A stretch of 64,000 nucleotides of DNA, taken from Raineyella antarctica. GTDB lineage: Bacteria > Actinomycetota > Actinomycetes > Propionibacteriales > Propionibacteriaceae. Numbering within the stretch: position 1 is the first letter of the stretch; each line of letters opens with the position of its first letter. Positions 16,952 to 26,400 of the stretch are shown here, in pieces. The translations under genes and the position numbers were made by a program. Location of the stretch: the NCBI RefSeq assembly GCF_900092135.1, contig NZ_FMYF01000012.1:58599-122598 (forward strand). Direction: 5' to 3'. The notes under the pieces were generated by a model. It was not told where the DNA came from, did not search any database, and saw only the letters and a list, made by a program, of their open reading frames with translations.

Positions 16952-17148
16952 CCCCGGGATCGAGCACCTCCACTCGCCCGCAGGACCTCGGATCGGCCAT
17001 CTCAGGTCGGCCCCACTCCGCCACGTTCCGTTCCTGGCCGGTGCACCCGCTGCCGGAGTGCCCGGCCGCCGCGGGTGGCAATGAGATGTTGGCCACAAAT
17101 CCCGCAGGCCCCTACACGCCCAAGCCATCCGCCGGTAGCTTTCTGGTT

Positions 17149-17214
17149 ATCTCCTAGCGAGATCACAGAACTCCCAGGGGCCGTTCGGTGTCGTACCGGC
17201 GGTCCCTGGTGCTG
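17149..17214. repeat. Covarying hairpin element, copy 2
   Basis: Second copy of the element. The stem CCAGGGGCCG (17174-17183) pairs with CGGTCCCTGG (17200-17209). Compared with copy 1, an A-T pair has become G-C (both sides changed) and a G-C pair has become G-T, so pairing is kept. It ends 46 bases before the MFS gene start, thus probably within its leader. Confidence 0.75.
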
Positions 17215-17260
17215 TGTCCGGGTGCTGCTGGGTCCGCAATGGTGGGAGGGCGGGACACCG

Positions 17261-18598
17261 ATGCGATTCCTTGGGCACGCGCCGAACTATTGTGTGCAGG
17301 TGGATCTGTGGCGCGAGGGCCGACGGCTGATGCACGGCGCGCTCTTCCGGAAGATGCTCGCCGTGCGCCTCGCCACGCAATCGGCCGACGGGATCCTTCA
17401 GATGGGTCTGGCCTCCTACGTCGTGCTGTCCCCGGTGAACCAGGCCGACGCCATCTCCATCGCCACGGTGCTCGCCGTCACCCTCCTGCCGTTCTCCATC
17501 ATCGGGCCGATCATCGGCGTGGTACTGGACCGCTGGGACCGTCGTACGGTCATCGTGGTCACCGACCTGGTCCGAGCGGTCCTGGTCGGGGGCCTGGCGG
17601 TCCTCGTGGCCAGCGGACCCCTGGGCAGCGGTCAGACCGTGCTCTTCTACGGCATCGTCCTGGTGGCGATGAGCCTGAACCGGTTCCTCATGGCCAACCT
17701 CCAGGCCGCCGTCCCGCTGGCCGTGCACGGTCGCGACTTCCTCATCGCCAACTCGATCCTGCCGATGGTCGGGCCCCTCGGCGTGGTCGTCGGCGGGGCC
17801 GTCGCGGGGGGCCTGCGGCTGGGCACCGCCGGCCTCCTGCCGACCTGGGTGGCCGACAGCCTCATCTTCGCCGTCTCCGCGACGCTCTTCCTGGGAACGG
17901 TGGGGCTGGGCACCCGGGTCCCACCGCGTGCGTTCGGGCCGACGGTCGTGCACCGACCCCGGGCCGGGGAGGTCCTCGGGGGCATGTACCGGGCGGTGGT
18001 CCACCTGGCCCGGCAGCGCGCCGCAGCCGTCGGGCTGTTCTTCTTCGCCGCCCAGCGGGTGCTGTTCGGCATGATCTTCGTCGAGGCGATCCTGCTGTAC
18101 CGCAACTGGTTCAACCCCACCGACGACATCGGCGCCGCGATGCGGGACATCGGCCTGTGGGCAGGCATCAACGGCGTCGGGGTGCTGCTCAGCGCAGCGA
18201 TCACACCCCAGGTCGCCTCGCGGATCGGTGTCGGACGCTGGATGGCGCTGTTGCTGGTGGGCGGCGGCGTGCTGCAGATCATCCCGGGGTCGACGTTCAC
18301 TCTGTGGGGGATGCTGGTCGGCGCGCTGGCGGTCGGGCTGCAGACCCAGTCGATGAAGATCTCGGTGGACACGCTGCTGCACCGGCACGTGCAGCAGGCC
18401 TTCAAGGGCCGCGCCTTCATCATCTCCGACATGCTCTTCAACGGCACGCTCGTCGTCGCAGCCTTCCTCGTCGTCGCCCTAGCGCCGGCTGACGGCCACT
18501 CCGTGGCGCTGTTCGTCTCGATCGGCGTCACGATGATCCTGCTCGGCCTGGTCCTCCTGCTCCTCATCCGGGCAGGCGCCTCGTCCCGCGGTTGGTGA
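17261..18598 (+). CDS. MFS-type transporter
   Basis: A 445-residue polytopic membrane protein with about 12 hydrophobic segments. Between helices 2 and 3 the loop GVVLDRWDRRTVIV matches the MFS signature G-x-x-x-D-R-x-x-R. A longer periplasmic loop follows helix 7 (LYRNWFNPTDDIGAAMRD). Substrate is unknown; the overall shape resembles drug or lipid efflux carriers of the NRE/MacrolideMFS-like type. The ATG at 17261 follows GGGAGGG at ten bases; a GTG at 17294 is a weaker alternative. Its 3' end overlaps the convergent HNH gene by 35 bases. The leader carries a copy of the hairpin repeat. Confidence 0.8.
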   Translation: MRFLGHAPNYCVQVDLWREGRRLMHGALFRKMLAVRLATQSADGILQMGLASYVVLSPVNQADAISIATVLAVTLLPFSIIGPIIGVVLDRWDRRTVIVVTDLVRAVLVGGLAVLVASGPLGSGQTVLFYGIVLVAMSLNRFLMANLQAAVPLAVHGRDFLIANSILPMVGPLGVVVGGAVAGGLRLGTAGLLPTWVADSLIFAVSATLFLGTVGLGTRVPPRAFGPTVVHRPRAGEVLGGMYRAVVHLARQRAAAVGLFFFAAQRVLFGMIFVEAILLYRNWFNPTDDIGAAMRDIGLWAGINGVGVLLSAAITPQVASRIGVGRWMALLLVGGGVLQIIPGSTFTLWGMLVGALAVGLQTQSMKISVDTLLHRHVQQAFKGRAFIISDMLFNGTLVVAAFLVVALAPADGHSVALFVSIGVTMILLGLVLLLLIRAGASSRGW

Positions 18599-19916
18599 CC
18601 TCGAAGCACTGGCCCCGGGGCGTACGCCATTGCCACCGACCCGGGGTGGGCTGGCTCAGGGCGTAGCCGCCATGGGTGCGGGCCCGATGGCTCGCACGCC
18701 CCAGCGGCCCCAGGTTGTGCGGCGCCGTCTCCCCGCCCATCGCGAACGGAACGGTGTGGTCCATGTCGGAGTGGCGCGCTCGGACCGACCCGAACGGCGA
18801 CACCTCGTACGGCTGGGCGAGGTTCAGCTGCTCGCGCATCCTCGGCGGCACCTCGTACGCGTCGGTCGGGACCGACTCGCGGTGGTCGATCACCCGGGTG
18901 AACCGTACGGTGCACCGCTCCAGCAGCCGGCCGAGCTCCCCCACCGGGAGCGGGCCGTGGCCCTCCAGGCGGGCCACCTCACCGTCGGCCCAGGCGTGCA
19001 GGTAGAGGTGCACCACCGGGGCGGCACCCTGCAGGCCACCGCAGGCGAGCAGGCCCAGGGCACGGGCGCGGCGGGCATCCAGGTCGGACTCGTCGCCTGC
19101 CTTGGCGAGGTCCTCGGACATCCGGGCGAGGGTGGCGTCGAGCTGGCGAGCATCGGCGACGTCGAGGACTCCGAACAGGTCCATCGCCCCGGTCGCCCCC
19201 AGCCGCAGCCCGACCCCGACATGGCGCCGGTTGAGCCGGGCCCGTTCCCGCTCGGCGGCGGCCACCGGATCGGCCGCGGCGATCTCGCCCTCGACCAGTC
19301 GCCGGGCACGGGCCCAGGCCAGGTCCGGCAGCTCGTCGCCGACGGCGTCATCGATCCGGGTCACCTGGAAGAGGGTGAGTCCATGGCACATCCGGGCCAC
19401 GGTGAGGGCGCGCCAGGGAGGCATGTCCCCCTCGACCATCCGGTTCCACAGGCGAGGATGGCGCCACTTCAGGTCGAGGGCGTCGGAGACCAGGAGCCGG
19501 GCGCGTTCGGTGGCCATGCCCAGGGCGGCGCCGATCTCCATCGGCAGGAACTCCGGCACGTCCGGCGTGCCCTCGCCCCCGCAGCCGACCACCCGCTCGC
19601 GCTCGACCGGCGGTGCGGCCTCGACCAGGTCGGCAACCAGGGCCACCCGCCGGATCTCTGCGAAGCGGGCCAGCGCCTCGACCTCACGCAGCTGGACGAT
19701 GTGGTCGGCCGGGTCCTCGGGCAGTCCGTACCCCGGCGTGACGGCGCGCGGAGGCGCATCGGGACCCTCCCGGACCATGCACCCGCCCTCCATCAGGTCG
19801 CCGAGCGCCGGGGGCTGGTGCGGCTCGAAGAAGGCGGGATCGTACGTGGTGGGATCGGCGGCCGGAGGCTCGCCGGGCTCGTCGTCGGGGGGCGGGTCGA
19901 ACAGTGGCTCGTCCAT
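18564..19916 (-). CDS. DUF222 / HNH-endonuclease-type protein
   Basis: A 450-residue member of the DUF222 plus C-terminal HNH family that is present in many copies in actinomycetes. The N-terminal half is the helical DUF222 domain (EVEALARFAEIRRVALVADL; ALGMATERARLLVSDALDL). The C-terminal HNH-like motif is SDMDHTVPFAMGGETAPHN, followed by LGRASHRARTHGGY. In the usual motif this last part is LCRxHHRxKT; here the Cys and the first His are replaced (G and S), so the zinc site is incomplete and nuclease activity is doubtful. The ATG at 19916 is preceded at seven bases by TAGGGT, suggesting a leaderless start; a TTG upstream at 19946 is less likely. Confidence 0.8.
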   Translation of the reverse strand: MDEPLFDPPPDDEPGEPPAADPTTYDPAFFEPHQPPALGDLMEGGCMVREGPDAPPRAVTPGYGLPEDPADHIVQLREVEALARFAEIRRVALVADLVEAAPPVERERVVGCGGEGTPDVPEFLPMEIGAALGMATERARLLVSDALDLKWRHPRLWNRMVEGDMPPWRALTVARMCHGLTLFQVTRIDDAVGDELPDLAWARARRLVEGEIAAADPVAAAERERARLNRRHVGVGLRLGATGAMDLFGVLDVADARQLDATLARMSEDLAKAGDESDLDARRARALGLLACGGLQGAAPVVHLYLHAWADGEVARLEGHGPLPVGELGRLLERCTVRFTRVIDHRESVPTDAYEVPPRMREQLNLAQPYEVSPFGSVRARHSDMDHTVPFAMGGETAPHNLGPLGRASHRARTHGGYALSQPTPGRWQWRTPRGQCFEVTNRGTRRLPG

Positions 19917-19917
19917 G

Positions 19918-19929
19918 TCCACGACCCTA
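19918..19929 (-). promoter_or_regulatory. -10-like box of leaderless DUF222/HNH gene
   Basis: On the minus strand TAGGGT is followed by CGTGGAC and the ATG start. It also supports choosing the inner ATG over the upstream TTG. Confidence 0.4.
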
Positions 19930-19985
19930 TGGAGCCCCACTGACAATTTTTGCTACACCCGTACGATTCCAGGCCAGGGGCCGAC

Positions 19986-21416
19986 TCAGAGGTTGTCCGC
20001 CGCCCATTCCCGGAGCAGCTGCGCGGCCTCCTCCTCGCCGAGCGGTCCGCGGTCGACCCGCAGCTCGAGCAGGAACTTGTAGGCCTTGCCGACCGCCGGG
20101 CCCGGCGACACGTCGAGGATGGCCATGATCTGGTCGCCGTTCAGGTCCGGGCGCATCGCGTCCAGCTCCTCCTGCTCGGAGAGCAGCTCGATGCGCTCCT
20201 CCAGGTGGTCGTACGCGGCCCGCAGCGACGCGGCGCGGCGGCGGTTGCGGGTGGTGGAGTCGGCCCGGGTCAGGATGTGCAGCCGCTCGAGCTCCTCCCC
20301 CGCATCGCGTACGTAGCGGCGCACCGCCGAATCGGTCCAGTCGCCCTCGCCGTAGCCGTGGAACCGCAGGTGCAGCTCGATCAGCTTGCAGACCTGCTTG
20401 GTCTCGTCCCCACTGAAGTGCAGTGCGCGCATCCGCTTGCGGGCCAGCTTGGCGCCGACGATGTCGTGGTGGTGGAAGGAGACCTTGCCGGCCTCCTCGA
20501 AGCGGCGGGTGGCCGGCTTGCCGATGTCGTGCAGGAGGGCCGCGAGCCGCAGCACCAGGTCGGGCTCGTGGCCACGCTCCTTCTCCAGTTCGATGGCCTG
20601 GTCGAGCACGGTGAGGGAGTGCTCGTAGACGTCCTTGTGCCGGTGGTGCTCGTCCACCTCCAGCCGGAGGGCGGGCAGCTCGGGCAGCACCCGGTCGGCC
20701 AGTCCGGTGGCGACGAAGACGTTCAGGCCGTCGCGCGGTCGGTCGGTGAGGACGAGCTTGCTGAGCTCGTCGCGGACCCGCTCCGCCGAGATGATGTCGA
20801 GGCGTTCGGTCATCGCCTGCATCGCCCCGACCACCTCGGGGGCCGGCGTGAACCCGAGCTGGGAGGTGAAGCGGGCCGCCCGCATCATCCGCAGCGGGTC
20901 GTCGGAGAAGGACCGCTCCGGCGTCCCCGGCGTACGGATCACGCCGGCGGCCAGGTCCTGCAGTCCCTTGTGGGGATCGACGAAACGCCTCGTCCGCACG
21001 TCGACGGCCATCGCGTTGACAGTGAAGTCACGGCGGACCAGGTCCCCCTCCAGGCTGTCCCCGAAGGCGACCTCCGGCTTGCGGGAGTCCTCGTGGTACG
21101 TGTCCGCCCGGTAGGTGGTGACCTCGACCACCCAGCCGCCCTCGACGTTGCACCCGATCGTGCCGAACGCCTTGCCGATGTCCCAGACCTCGCGGGAGAC
21201 CTTCTTCAGCAACCGCTCGATCTGGTCCGGTCGCGCCGAGGTGGTGAAGTCCAGGTCGTGGCCCAGCCTGCCGAGCAGCGCGTCACGGACCGATCCGCCG
21301 ACCAGGTAGAGCTCGTGGCCGGCCGCGGCGAAGACCGTTCCGAGCCTGTCGACCACGGGTGAGATCCGCATCAACTCGGCAACGGCGTTGTCCTGGGCTT
21401 GGGTCAGGGAGGGCAC
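19986..21416 (-). CDS. cca: CCA-adding tRNA nucleotidyltransferase
   Basis: A 476-residue class II nucleotidyltransferase that adds or repairs the 3' CCA of tRNAs. Key parts: YLVGGSVRDALLGRLGHDLDFTT near residue 35 (GGxVRD and the DxD carboxylates), RRDFTVNAMAVD, the nucleotide-selecting EDxxR-like segment, DDPLRMMRAARF, and a C-terminal HD domain with LLHDIGKPATRR. GTG at 21416 is chosen as start; the frame continues upstream but the extra 53 residues are low-complexity and would overlap the divergent promoter. The same gene flanks DUF6049-murJ-sigM in mycobacteria, as here. Confidence 0.93.
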   Translation of the reverse strand: MPSLTQAQDNAVAELMRISPVVDRLGTVFAAAGHELYLVGGSVRDALLGRLGHDLDFTTSARPDQIERLLKKVSREVWDIGKAFGTIGCNVEGGWVVEVTTYRADTYHEDSRKPEVAFGDSLEGDLVRRDFTVNAMAVDVRTRRFVDPHKGLQDLAAGVIRTPGTPERSFSDDPLRMMRAARFTSQLGFTPAPEVVGAMQAMTERLDIISAERVRDELSKLVLTDRPRDGLNVFVATGLADRVLPELPALRLEVDEHHRHKDVYEHSLTVLDQAIELEKERGHEPDLVLRLAALLHDIGKPATRRFEEAGKVSFHHHDIVGAKLARKRMRALHFSGDETKQVCKLIELHLRFHGYGEGDWTDSAVRRYVRDAGEELERLHILTRADSTTRNRRRAASLRAAYDHLEERIELLSEQEELDAMRPDLNGDQIMAILDVSPGPAVGKAYKFLLELRVDRGPLGEEEAAQLLREWAADNL

Positions 21417-21445
21417 GCTGACCGAGTCTACCGGCCGGAGCGCCC

Positions 21446-21451
21446 TACGAT
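21446..21451 (+). promoter_or_regulatory. -10-like box of leaderless DUF6049 gene
   Basis: TACGAT is followed by six bases and the GTG at 21458, with no ribosome binding site between. It would drive the DUF6049-murJ-sigM unit. Confidence 0.5.
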
Positions 21452-21457
21452 GGCCCA

Positions 21458-23443
21458 GTGAGTCCACGCCCCGTGCCCTCCCGGCGCCGCCCCCTCGGCA
21501 GCCGGACCCTCGGCATGCTCGCGGCGCTGCTGCTGGCCCTGGCATACGTCGCCGGCGGGCCGGTCCGACCGGCACAGGCGGCCGACCCGGTCCGGGTCGA
21601 CCTCACCTCGCTGAGCCCGCGGATCGCCACGCCCGGCCAGACGATCACCCTCAGCGGCCGGGCGACGAACACCGGCTCCACCACCCTGACCGCCCTGCAG
21701 GCCTACTTCTGGCGCGACCAGCGGCTGCTCACCACCCGTGACGAACTGGATCCCACCGCGGCCCCCGTCGGGGCCCGGTACCTGCCGACCTTCGCCATCC
21801 TGGGCACCAACGGCACGCTCGCCCCGGGCGAGAGTGCCGACTTCACCGTGACCATGCCGACCTCCGCGCTCGGCGTACCGGCCCGCGACGGGGTCACCAT
21901 GGTCGGCGCGCAGGTCCGCGGCTCCGACGGCTCCGGCAACACCACCCTCGGACGCGTCCGCACCTGGCTGCCGCAGGACGTCGGCAGCACACGGAAGCCG
22001 ATCGACGTCACCACCGTGGTGGCCCTCACCTCCCCGCCCTCCCGGGTCGGGCCCGACAGGTTCGTCGACGACCACCTGGCCGGCGAGCTCGCCAGTGGCG
22101 GCCGGCTCGATGCCCTGCTCGACACCGCCGCCGAGACCGGACGCACCTGGATCGTCGATCCGGCCCTGGTCGTGGCAGTGGCCGACATGGCCGACGACGG
22201 GTACACCCTGACCGATGGCACCGCCGGTACCGGCCAGGCCGATGCCCGGGCCTGGCTGCAGAAGTTCCAGGCGCTGCGGACCGAGGGCTACCGGCTCCCG
22301 TACGGCACCACCGACATCGACCTGGTCGGCTCGATCGCCCGACCGGACGTCCTGCGCCAGGCCGCCGACCCCTCCGCCCTCCCCGGTGAGGTGGCCCGCC
22401 TGCCGCTGGCGGTCTGGCCGGCCGGGGGCCTCCTCACCGCGCACGGCCTGTCCGCGCTCGCCGGGCTGGACGGCCCGGTCACGGTGCTGGCGTCCAACCT
22501 GCGCGAGGACGCCTCGTCCGCGGGTGGGCGCACCGTCGTGCCTTACGACCCCGGCGCCCTGGCCATCGGCACCGAGATGGCCCGCTCCGCCACCCAGCTG
22601 CGCCAGGCCAGCGCCGCCACCACCTTCCTGGACGCCGTCCAGGGCAGGACCGCCCAGGTCCGCCTGGTCACCGACGCGGCCGCCGCGAGCGTGGACGACA
22701 ACGACCCCACCAGCCGCACGCCACTGTCCTCGGTGCCGGCCACCGCGGGCCGACCGGTGACCGTCGACGGCCTTCTGCTACCCGAACCCGACTCGACCCC
22801 CGCCCCGGCGACCCCCGCCCCGTCGGCACCCGTCGGCCAAGGTGGCGACGTGGTCGCCGCCGCGACCGACAGGGCCGGGTTGGGGAGCATGTTCGCCGAT
22901 CCCGGGCTCGCCGCCGACATGACCTCGCGGGTGGTCTCCTCCCTGGCCAGCTCCCAGTGGCCGGGGCACGCCGACGGCTACCGCGCCTTCCGGAAGTGGG
23001 AACGGGACCAGACCGCGGCGATCCTGCGCGGCAACGCGCTGACGATCAGCGCCCAGCCGGTGCTGCTCACCGCCCGTCAGGACATCCGGTTCCCGGTCAC
23101 CGTCACCAACAACCTCGACGAGCCGGTCTCGGTCCGCCTGGAGTTCACCTCGGAGAACAACGACCGGCTGCACGTGCCGGCCGTCGACGTCCCCGAGATC
23201 GGCGCCGGCGAGGCGATAGGCATCAACGCGGTGCCGGAGGTGCAGGCCAACGGCCGCTACACCGTCCAGGCCCAATTGACCACTCCGTCCGGGAGCCCCG
23301 TCGGGAAACCGGTGGACATCGATGTACAGGCCACCCAGGCCGGAAGGGTCGGATGGATCCTCATGATCGTGTCAGGCATCGTCGTGATCGGGACCACGGT
23401 CCTGCGAATCAAGCAGGTCCGCACGGAACGGAGTCGCGGATGA
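21458..23443 (+). CDS. DUF6049-type secreted/membrane protein upstream of MurJ
   Basis: A 661-residue protein with a long signal peptide (basic start, hydrophobic residues about 18-34, AQAAD cleavage region), a large extracytoplasmic part and a single C-terminal helix (about 630-650, VGWILMIVSGIVVIGTTVL) ending in a basic tail. There is an N-terminal beta domain (VRVDLTSLSPRIATPGQTITLSGRATN) and another Ig-like domain before the C-terminal helix. It corresponds by position and architecture to mycobacterial Rv3909, next to mviN. Function is unknown; context points to cell-wall synthesis at the membrane. It is coupled to murJ by ATGA. Confidence 0.8.
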   Translation: MSPRPVPSRRRPLGSRTLGMLAALLLALAYVAGGPVRPAQAADPVRVDLTSLSPRIATPGQTITLSGRATNTGSTTLTALQAYFWRDQRLLTTRDELDPTAAPVGARYLPTFAILGTNGTLAPGESADFTVTMPTSALGVPARDGVTMVGAQVRGSDGSGNTTLGRVRTWLPQDVGSTRKPIDVTTVVALTSPPSRVGPDRFVDDHLAGELASGGRLDALLDTAAETGRTWIVDPALVVAVADMADDGYTLTDGTAGTGQADARAWLQKFQALRTEGYRLPYGTTDIDLVGSIARPDVLRQAADPSALPGEVARLPLAVWPAGGLLTAHGLSALAGLDGPVTVLASNLREDASSAGGRTVVPYDPGALAIGTEMARSATQLRQASAATTFLDAVQGRTAQVRLVTDAAAASVDDNDPTSRTPLSSVPATAGRPVTVDGLLLPEPDSTPAPATPAPSAPVGQGGDVVAAATDRAGLGSMFADPGLAADMTSRVVSSLASSQWPGHADGYRAFRKWERDQTAAILRGNALTISAQPVLLTARQDIRFPVTVTNNLDEPVSVRLEFTSENNDRLHVPAVDVPEIGAGEAIGINAVPEVQANGRYTVQAQLTTPSGSPVGKPVDIDVQATQAGRVGWILMIVSGIVVIGTTVLRIKQVRTERSRG

Positions 23444-26400
23444 GCCGCTCGGTGATCTCCACCACCGCCCTGATGGCGTCCGGCACGCTCGCCTCGCGCG
23501 TGCTCGGCTTCGTCCGCGCCGCGCTCATCGCGGTGGTGCTCGGCAACGGCAGCCGGCCGGCCGAGGCCTTCAACCTGGCCAACACCATCCCCAACAGCCT
23601 CTACATCCTGCTGGCCGGCGGCGTGATGAACGCCGTCCTGGTGCCCCAGATCGTCCGCGCCATGGACGAGGACGAGGACGGCGGCGAGGCGTACACCAAC
23701 CGCATCATGACCGCCTTCCTGGCCGCGCTCGGCGTGCTGACGGTGCTCGTCACCGTCGCTGCGCCATGGATCATGCAGATCTACACTGCCGAGGGCTGGC
23801 GCGAGCCGGCGATGCAGGCGTACTGGCACAACATGGTGGTCCTGGCCTACCTCTGCCTGCCGGAGGTCTTCTTCTACGGCGCCACCGTGCTGGTCGGCCA
23901 GGTGCTGAACTCCCGCCAGGTCTACATCCCGTACATGTGGGCGCCGATCGCCAACAACGTCATCTCCATCGCGGTGTTCGGCCTCTACCTGGTTGTCTGG
24001 GGAAGCTCGGACGGCCAGCCGTTCACCATGAACCAGATGCTGCTGCTGGGCCTCGGCTCGACCGCCGGCATCGCGGCCCAGTTCTTCATGCTGCTGCCCT
24101 TCCTGCGCCGGGCGGGGTTCCGCTACCGGCCCCGCTGGGACCTGCGGGGGGTGGGCCTCGGCCACACCTTCAAGCTCGCCCAGTGGACGCTCTACTTCGT
24201 CCTGGTGAACCAGCTGGCGATCTTCGTGGTGAACCGGCTCGGCTCCACCGCCGTCCTCAGCTCCTCGGGCAGTGGCGCCGGCATCACCGCCTACCAGACC
24301 GCCTCGCTGATCTGGATCGTGCCGCACTCGTTGATCACGCTGTCGCTGGCCACCCAGATGATGACCAGCAGCTCCCGGCTCGCCGCCGAGGGTGACATGG
24401 CCGGGGTCGCCGAGGAGACCGAACAGACGATGCGGCGCGCGATGACGGTGATCGTGCCCAGCGCGATCGCCTTCCTCGCCCTGGCCTTCCCGATCAGCCA
24501 CCTGATGTTCGGCAACGGCGCCGGCGCCCGGGACTCCGACTTCATCGGCCGGACCCTGCTGGTGATGGCCCTCGGGCTGGTCCCCTACAGCCTGCACTAC
24601 CTGGTGATCCGCTCGTTCTACGCGCTGGAGGACACCCGTACGCCCTTCTACATCCAGTCGACGATCGTGGCGACCAACATCGTGCTCGCGATGGCGCTGG
24701 TGCTGCCGTTCAACGCCCCGGGCTGGGTCGCGGCCGGACTGGGCGGGGCGTACGCCCTGTCGTACGTGGTCGGCCTCACCATCGCCGTCGCGCTGCTGCG
24801 CCGCAAGCTGCCCGAACTGCGCTTCGGACGGGTCGCCGGCCTGCTCGTCCGGCTGACGGTCGCGTCCGCCCCGGCCGGCCTGCTGGCCTGGCTGGTGATG
24901 CGCTTCACAGCCGGCCACGGGCAGCTCCTGCTCCTCGGCTCGCTGGTGCTGGCGGGTGCCGTCGCCGTTGGGATTTTCCTGCTGATGGCACGTACGCTGC
25001 ATATCGAGGAGGTCAGTGCGGTGGTGGATGCACTGACGCGGCGCAGGGGCGGCAAGCCCGTGGAGGCCGCGGCACCCTCCTCCACCGCGGAGCAGGAGGG
25101 GAGCGTCGTGGCGGACAGGACCGACGAGGGCCACGGGCCGGCCCGTGGCCCGAGCGAGCCCGCTGTCGACCAGGCCCTGGAGGACGACCGGGCCGAGCAC
25201 GTGGGTCGGCTGCTCGGCGGCCGGTTCCGCCTCGAGGAGACGCTGCGCCCGGGCCGCAACGACCTGTGGCGGGCCACCGACCTGACCCTGAAGCGCTCGG
25301 TCGTCTGCCAGTTCTTCCCCGCCGACGACGAGCGCAGCCCGCTGCTGCTCGCCGCGGCCAAGCGCGCCGCCCAGGTGACCGATTCCCGCTTCGTGCGGAT
25401 CCTCGACTTCGCCGACGGCGCCGAGCCGTACGTGGTCCGGGAGTTCGCCCCCGGCCTGGCGCTGTCCACGCTGCTCGCCGACGGTCCGTTGACCGGGATC
25501 GAGGCGGCCTGGCTGGTCCGCGAGGTGGCCGACGCCCTGGCCTCCGTACATGCCCAGGACAGGTACCACCAGCGCCTGGACCCGGACGCCGTGACGATGA
25601 CCGACACAGGGAACGTCAAGATCGTCGGCTTCCAGATCGACGAGGCCCTGCTGCCCCCCACCCCGGACACCGGCGTCGAGGGTGCCGAGCGCACCGACGT
25701 CTTCGACCTGGGCCGCCTGCTGTACGCCTGCCTCACCGGCTACTGGCCCGGTGGGCCCGCCCACGGTCTGCCGGACGCGCCGCGTCGGGGCGCGATGTGG
25801 CTGTCCCCCCGCGACGTCCGCCCGGACGTACCGCCGGCCCTGGACCGCATCACCCAGCAGGTGATCGGCGGGGTCAGCCCGCTGATGGCCGACACCACCG
25901 GCCGTCCGGCGATCACCACCGCCGCCGGTCTGGTCGCCGCACTGTCCTCGGTGCTCGGCGTGACCGATGCGTCCTACCGGCTGGAGCAGCGGGTCCGCGG
26001 CCACCGGCCGGAATCGCCGATGGAGGCCACCGCCATACAGGCGCCGGTACCGGCCGACCCACAGACCGGCCCGCAGGCCCCCGGCATGCAGCTGTTCAGC
26101 CCCGCCGAACAACCGCTGCGGGTCGTCCCGCGCTCGAGCCCCCGGCGCGGCTGGGTGCTGGGGCTGCTGGTCCTGGTCGCGCTGGCGATCGTGGTCGGGC
26201 TGATCGGGGTGGCCATCAACACCGGCCGCAACGGCGCCGTCACCCCTCCGGGCAGCCCCGATGTCCGTACGCCCTCCCCGGCCGCCACCGCACCTTGGCC
26301 GATCGTCGACGCGACGACGTTCGACCCGACCGCCGACGGCGGCAACGGCGACGAGAACCCTGGTACGGCCGCCCTGGCGTACGACGGCGACCCGACCACC

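Larger units (their letters stand above)
16551..17260. other. Geneless divergent region between Tad operon and MFS gene
   Basis: No convincing gene is seen here. It holds the upstream region of the Tad operon, a short repeat field (GGTGTTGTCC-type words around 16716-16780) and two copies of a hairpin-bearing element described separately. Short open frames on both strands have no recognisable protein features and their only shared words come from the DNA repeat. Confidence 0.6.

Noticed and set aside
16647..17096. Minus-strand frame of 149 residues with DNTxG repeats
   Set aside because: Low-complexity composition from short DNA repeats, no ribosome binding site, no family features; it also runs over hairpin copy 1.
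16925..17260. N-terminal extension of the MFS transporter
   Set aside because: 112 extra residues rich in Arg and Pro precede the first helix and span both the spacer and hairpin copy 2; the ATG at 17261 with GGGAGGG is better placed.
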